Assembly (NCBI GenBank): GCA_002309175.1
Contig: DBWX01000016.1
Location: forward strand, 7,347-24,448
Origin: Ruminococcaceae bacterium UBA1227
GTDB lineage: Bacteria > Bacillota > Clostridia > Oscillospirales > Acutalibacteraceae
Direction: 5' to 3'
Length of the DNA stretch: 17,102 nucleotides
A program made the position numbers and the translations under genes. The notes beneath the pieces are model-generated. The model worked only from the letters and a program-made list of their open reading frames with translations, made no database searches and was not told the origin of the DNA. This document shows positions 14,511 through 17,102 of this stretch, one piece after another; the stretch's first letter is position 1, and every line of letters starts with the position of its first letter.

Positions 14511-15794
14511 ATGAAAAAGGTACTCAAAGTAATCGGAAAAATACTCCTCGGTATTTTAATCCTCATCCTCGCGGTGGTCATCATTCACACCGCGTGCACC
14601 GGAGTTGCTCAGATTATTCTCCGCAGCTACATCAAGTCCTATGAGCCGGTCGCGTATGACAAGCAGCTGGTTCCCGAGATGGGCAAAGAGGGTTTCTATA
14701 CCATCACGAGTGACAAGGACATAAAGATTATGCAGCTCAACGACCTTCACATAGGCGGCGGTCTTGCCACCTTAAAGAAGGACAAGAAGACTGTGTATGA
14801 AGTCGCTACGATGATCTCACAGGAGAAACCGGACCTTGTCATCTTAAACGGTGACAGCATTTTCGCAGTGCCGGATGTCATGTTCCGCGGCGGCGGCACA
14901 CTCAACAACAAGATGGTTTCACAGGAAGTTGCTCTCATATTTGAGTCACTTCAGTGTTACTACACGATTGCCTTCGGCAACCATGACACTGAGGCATTTG
15001 ACTACACAAACAGAGCGAAGCTTGGTCAGATGTATATGAATGAGAAGTATGAATACTGTATCTTCAATTCCGACTTTGACGGATACGGTGTCACAAACCA
15101 GTGCATTCTTCTGAAGAACACAAAGGGCGATATTACGAAGCCGCTCTTTGTAATTGACTCGAACGACTACATCGACAATTCAATCGCTTCCTCCATCAAC
15201 TGGAGATACGATGTAATTCACGATGAGCAGGCAGAGTGGGTTAAGGATACACTTGCAACACTCAAGCCCGATTCGAAATCTCTCTTCTTCTTCCATATTC
15301 CGATAGGTGAGTTTGAGACGGCCTACAGGGAACTTGCGAAGAACGATTTCCGGGATACGGAGAATACGAAGTATATTGAAGGTGTCTGGGACGAGCAGGT
15401 TGACCCGAACATGGGCGGACGCATCTGGTACGGCGGCTGCTGTCAGACTGACAAGGACCCGAACGATGTAGACAACTTCTTCGAGATTTTAGGTCCTGAC
15501 GGAATTGACGCAATCGACGCCTGCTTCTTCGGCCATGACCACGTCAACAACGCGGTTGTCGAGTACCGCGGCGTAACCCTCGGTTACGGCTATTCACTCG
15601 ACAACACCGCATATGCGGGCATTGCGGGCTATGGCCTTCAGCGCGGCGCGATGGTAATCACCGTCAAGCCTGACGGAACCTGGTCACAGGTTCACAAGAA
15701 TGCTTACACAGACTACGGATGTGACACAGACGCATTCATCCATGTAAACCTCGACGATTATCTCTATCCGGATTTTGCTCCGGCGAACAAATAA
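14511..15794 (+). CDS. Membrane-anchored calcineurin-like metallophosphoesterase
   Basis: This 427-residue protein has an N-terminal membrane span (about 11-35, GILILILAVVIIHTA after KKVLKVIGKILL) without a clear cleavage site, so the catalytic domain should sit outside the membrane on a tether. The five metal-site blocks of the calcineurin-like fold are all present: DLH (78-80), GDS (114-116), GNHD (156-159), FFFHIP with His262, and GHDH (341-344). The large insert between 262 and 341 (GGRIWYGGCCQTDKDPNDV) is typical of purple-acid-phosphatase-like members. The substrate is unknown; nucleotides, phosphodiesters or cell-wall undecaprenyl phosphates are possible in the broader family. AAGGAGG precedes the ATG closely. 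It is transcribed with metA upstream and the Sel1 lipoprotein downstream (11-base gap), but neither neighbour fixes its role. Confidence 0.9.
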   Translation: MKKVLKVIGKILLGILILILAVVIIHTACTGVAQIILRSYIKSYEPVAYDKQLVPEMGKEGFYTITSDKDIKIMQLNDLHIGGGLATLKKDKKTVYEVATMISQEKPDLVILNGDSIFAVPDVMFRGGGTLNNKMVSQEVALIFESLQCYYTIAFGNHDTEAFDYTNRAKLGQMYMNEKYEYCIFNSDFDGYGVTNQCILLKNTKGDITKPLFVIDSNDYIDNSIASSINWRYDVIHDEQAEWVKDTLATLKPDSKSLFFFHIPIGEFETAYRELAKNDFRDTENTKYIEGVWDEQVDPNMGGRIWYGGCCQTDKDPNDVDNFFEILGPDGIDAIDACFFGHDHVNNAVVEYRGVTLGYGYSLDNTAYAGIAGYGLQRGAMVITVKPDGTWSQVHKNAYTDYGCDTDAFIHVNLDDYLYPDFAPANK

Positions 15795-15805
15795 GGAGTA
15801 ACTTC

Positions 15806-16906
15806 ATGAAAAAACTGTTATCAATTTTTCTTGCTCTCCTGATGGTGGGTACACTTTGTGCATGCGGAGCAAAGAAAGCTCCTGCGGATACCAAGACGAC
15901 CACTGAGACAGAGAGCACAACCGAGGACCCCAAAGAGGTTGAAAAGAGAGAGGCTGACGCCGCATACGCTGAAGGTATGAATTACTGGTTCGGCGGTAAC
16001 GGTGTGAACTTTGACAGAAACAGAGCACTGGAAGCTTTCACCACTGCAGCCGAAAAAGGAAATGCAGATGCTTATTACAGGCTCGGCATCATGAAAGTAT
16101 ATTCAGAGGGCGCCGACCGCTGGCCAGAGGTAAGTGAATACTTCCAGAAGGCAATCGACGGAGGCTCTGTTCTCGGATACTACGGACAGGCCCTCTTGTA
16201 CCTCAACGGCTGCGGTGTTGACAGGGACTATGCAAAGGCTATGGAACTTGCGCAGAAGGCCGCTGACGGCGGTGCCGATATCGGATATGTTATGCTGGGC
16301 AATATGTATAAAAACGGCAACGGTGTTGACATGGACGGAAAGAAAGCGCTTGAGTATTACGAGAAGGCTGCGGAATCTGATGAGTGGCAGGCTAAAAATA
16401 ATGGTCTTCTCTGTATAGGAGTGCTCTATGAGAAGGGCTTGGACGCGGGCGACAACTCCATAACCAAGGATCTCACAAAGGCAATGGAATATTATCAGAA
16501 GTGTATCGACAATGGTTATGCATCTGCTTATTATGAGATAGGAGGTCTTTATGACGGCGATGACGGCATTGAAAACGATCCTGCCAAGGTATTCGAGTAT
16601 GCTCAGAAGTATTCGAATACCGGAAGCTACTACAGACTTGGACTCTGCTATCTCTATGGTACAGGAACAGATGTGGATTATGCGAAGGCGATGGATCTTT
16701 TCATGAAGGATATTCTTGAAGGCAAGAATCAATCTTACGACATGTACGCAATTGCCTGGATGTATGCCGGCGGAAAGGGCGTAGCGGAAGATAAAGAAAA
16801 GGCTGCCGAATGGGCCAACAAATGTATCGCAAACGGGGGATTTGAAGGTACAGGTGCTGCAAGGAGTGCAGTAATATTGCTTGAAAGTTTTAATGGAAAT
16901 TCATAA
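15806..16906 (+). CDS. Sel1-repeat lipoprotein
   Basis: This 366-residue surface lipoprotein has an N-terminal MKKLLSIFLALLMVGTLCAC, a lipoprotein signal with lipobox L-C-A-C and the modified cysteine at 20. A Thr/Glu/Lys-rich linker (about 21-50) follows, and then about seven or eight Sel1/TPR-like helical repeats of roughly 33-38 residues. Examples include ALEAFTTAAEKGNADAYYRL, AMELAQKAADGGADIGYVML, ALEYYEKAAESDEW and AMEYYQKCIDNGYASAYYEI. The loops carry the usual G-x-G-V and D-x-x-K positions. Sel1 repeats act as scaffolds for protein contacts; the partner is unknown. The membrane-anchored phosphoesterase encoded 11 bases upstream would be on the same side of the membrane and is a reasonable candidate. 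AAGGAG precedes the ATG well. Confidence 0.92.
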   Translation: MKKLLSIFLALLMVGTLCACGAKKAPADTKTTTETESTTEDPKEVEKREADAAYAEGMNYWFGGNGVNFDRNRALEAFTTAAEKGNADAYYRLGIMKVYSEGADRWPEVSEYFQKAIDGGSVLGYYGQALLYLNGCGVDRDYAKAMELAQKAADGGADIGYVMLGNMYKNGNGVDMDGKKALEYYEKAAESDEWQAKNNGLLCIGVLYEKGLDAGDNSITKDLTKAMEYYQKCIDNGYASAYYEIGGLYDGDDGIENDPAKVFEYAQKYSNTGSYYRLGLCYLYGTGTDVDYAKAMDLFMKDILEGKNQSYDMYAIAWMYAGGKGVAEDKEKAAEWANKCIANGGFEGTGAARSAVILLESFNGNS

Positions 16907-16918
16907 CGGATTGGTTTT

Positions 16919-17062
16919 ATGAAAGAGGAAAAAAGGTTAACAAAGCCCACGATGCAAAGGGCACTCCTTGTGTTCGTTGCCGTTGTCATAGTGATCAGTG
17001 CCGTTATGCTTTATCATGACTATTTAGAGCGGCAGATAACCGATAATAAAAAGAGCAGCTGA
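16919..17062 (+). CDS. Small single-span membrane peptide, 47 residues
   Basis: An ATG 12 bases after the Sel1 gene opens a 47-codon frame: a polar basic front (MKEEKRLTKPTMQR), one hydrophobic span (ALLVFVAVVIVISAVMLY, about 15-32) and a charged tail (HDYLERQITDNKKSS). The arrangement fits a small bitopic membrane protein with the front inside. I do not recognise a family; the layout vaguely recalls the start of FtsB/DivIC-type division proteins, but the coiled coil is missing. No good ribosome binding site precedes it, so it may depend on coupling to the gene before it. Its stop codon is part of the terminator stem, which leaves no room for a longer protein. Confidence 0.6.
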   Translation: MKEEKRLTKPTMQRALLVFVAVVIVISAVMLYHDYLERQITDNKKSS

Positions 17063-17080
17063 GTAATCAGCTGCTCTTTT
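17049..17080. terminator. Strong terminator at the end of the gltX-to-peptide gene run
   Basis: AAAAGAGCAGCTGA (17049-17062) and TCAGCTGCTCTTTT (17067-17080) form a perfect 14-bp stem with loop GTAA. The stem ends in a T-run on both strands, so it can work both ways. The TGA of the 47-residue gene is inside the 5' arm. Confidence 0.9.
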
Positions 17081-17102
17081 GAGTGTGTGAAAGTTTTTCT
17101 GT

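Noticed and set aside
16103..16732. A 209-codon open frame on the minus strand
   Set aside because: It is opposite the Sel1 repeats. Its regularity reflects the repeated codons of that gene, and no start signals accompany it.

Overview
The window looks like a chromosomal segment of a Bacillota/Clostridia bacterium, possibly Lachnospiraceae-like. The evidence is strong AAGGAGG-type ribosome binding sites, occasional TTG starts, an acetyl-type MetA paired with MetY, a GH36/GPH sugar module and a Gram-positive style lipoprotein. The taxon is inferred from gene content only.

Layout. (1) 1-157: the 3' end of rplL (ribosomal protein L7/L12) and its strong intrinsic terminator. (2) 158-3627: a visibly A+T-richer block of five genes, bounded on both sides by the same 36-bp sequence, which is the rplL terminator itself. 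It carries an HTH/ImmA-IrrE protease fusion with a PIN-domain protein (a toxin-antitoxin-like pair behind an operator-rich promoter). After a structured 139-nt spacer comes a tightly overlapped three-gene operon: a DUF4417-like protein, an unrecognised very basic 169-aa protein, and an unrecognised very acidic 120-aa protein whose start lies inside the preceding gene. The basic/acidic pair has the look of a toxin and its antidote. No integrase or transposase is present in the block. (3) 3653-4984 on the minus strand: a FAD-dependent oxidoreductase of the geranylgeranyl-reductase/FixC-like superfamily, convergent with rplL and the island. It shares a bidirectional control region (about 4985-5149) with the next operon. 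(4) 5150-17062 on the plus strand: a long, closely packed run of genes: gltX, glnS, metY, a GPH-family sugar symporter, a GH36 alpha-galactosidase, metA, a membrane-anchored calcineurin-like phosphoesterase, a Sel1-repeat lipoprotein and a 47-aa single-span peptide. It ends in a strong terminator at 17049-17080.

How the genes work together. MetA (O-acetylhomoserine synthesis) and MetY (O-acetylhomoserine to homocysteine) are consecutive methionine-pathway steps. The alpha-galactoside importer and hydrolase sit between them with no room for separate control regions. Before the island arrived, rplL and the FAD oxidoreductase gene were probably convergent neighbours sharing one bidirectional terminator, which now appears at both island ends.

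The most interesting parts are the terminator-flanked island, the orphan basic/acidic gene pair with its preceding DUF4417-like gene, and a perfect hairpin that would mask the ribosome binding site of the basic protein. No gene-free stretch longer than 300 bases exists; the longest are about 165 bases (4985-5149), 162 bases (100-261) and 139 bases (1810-1948).
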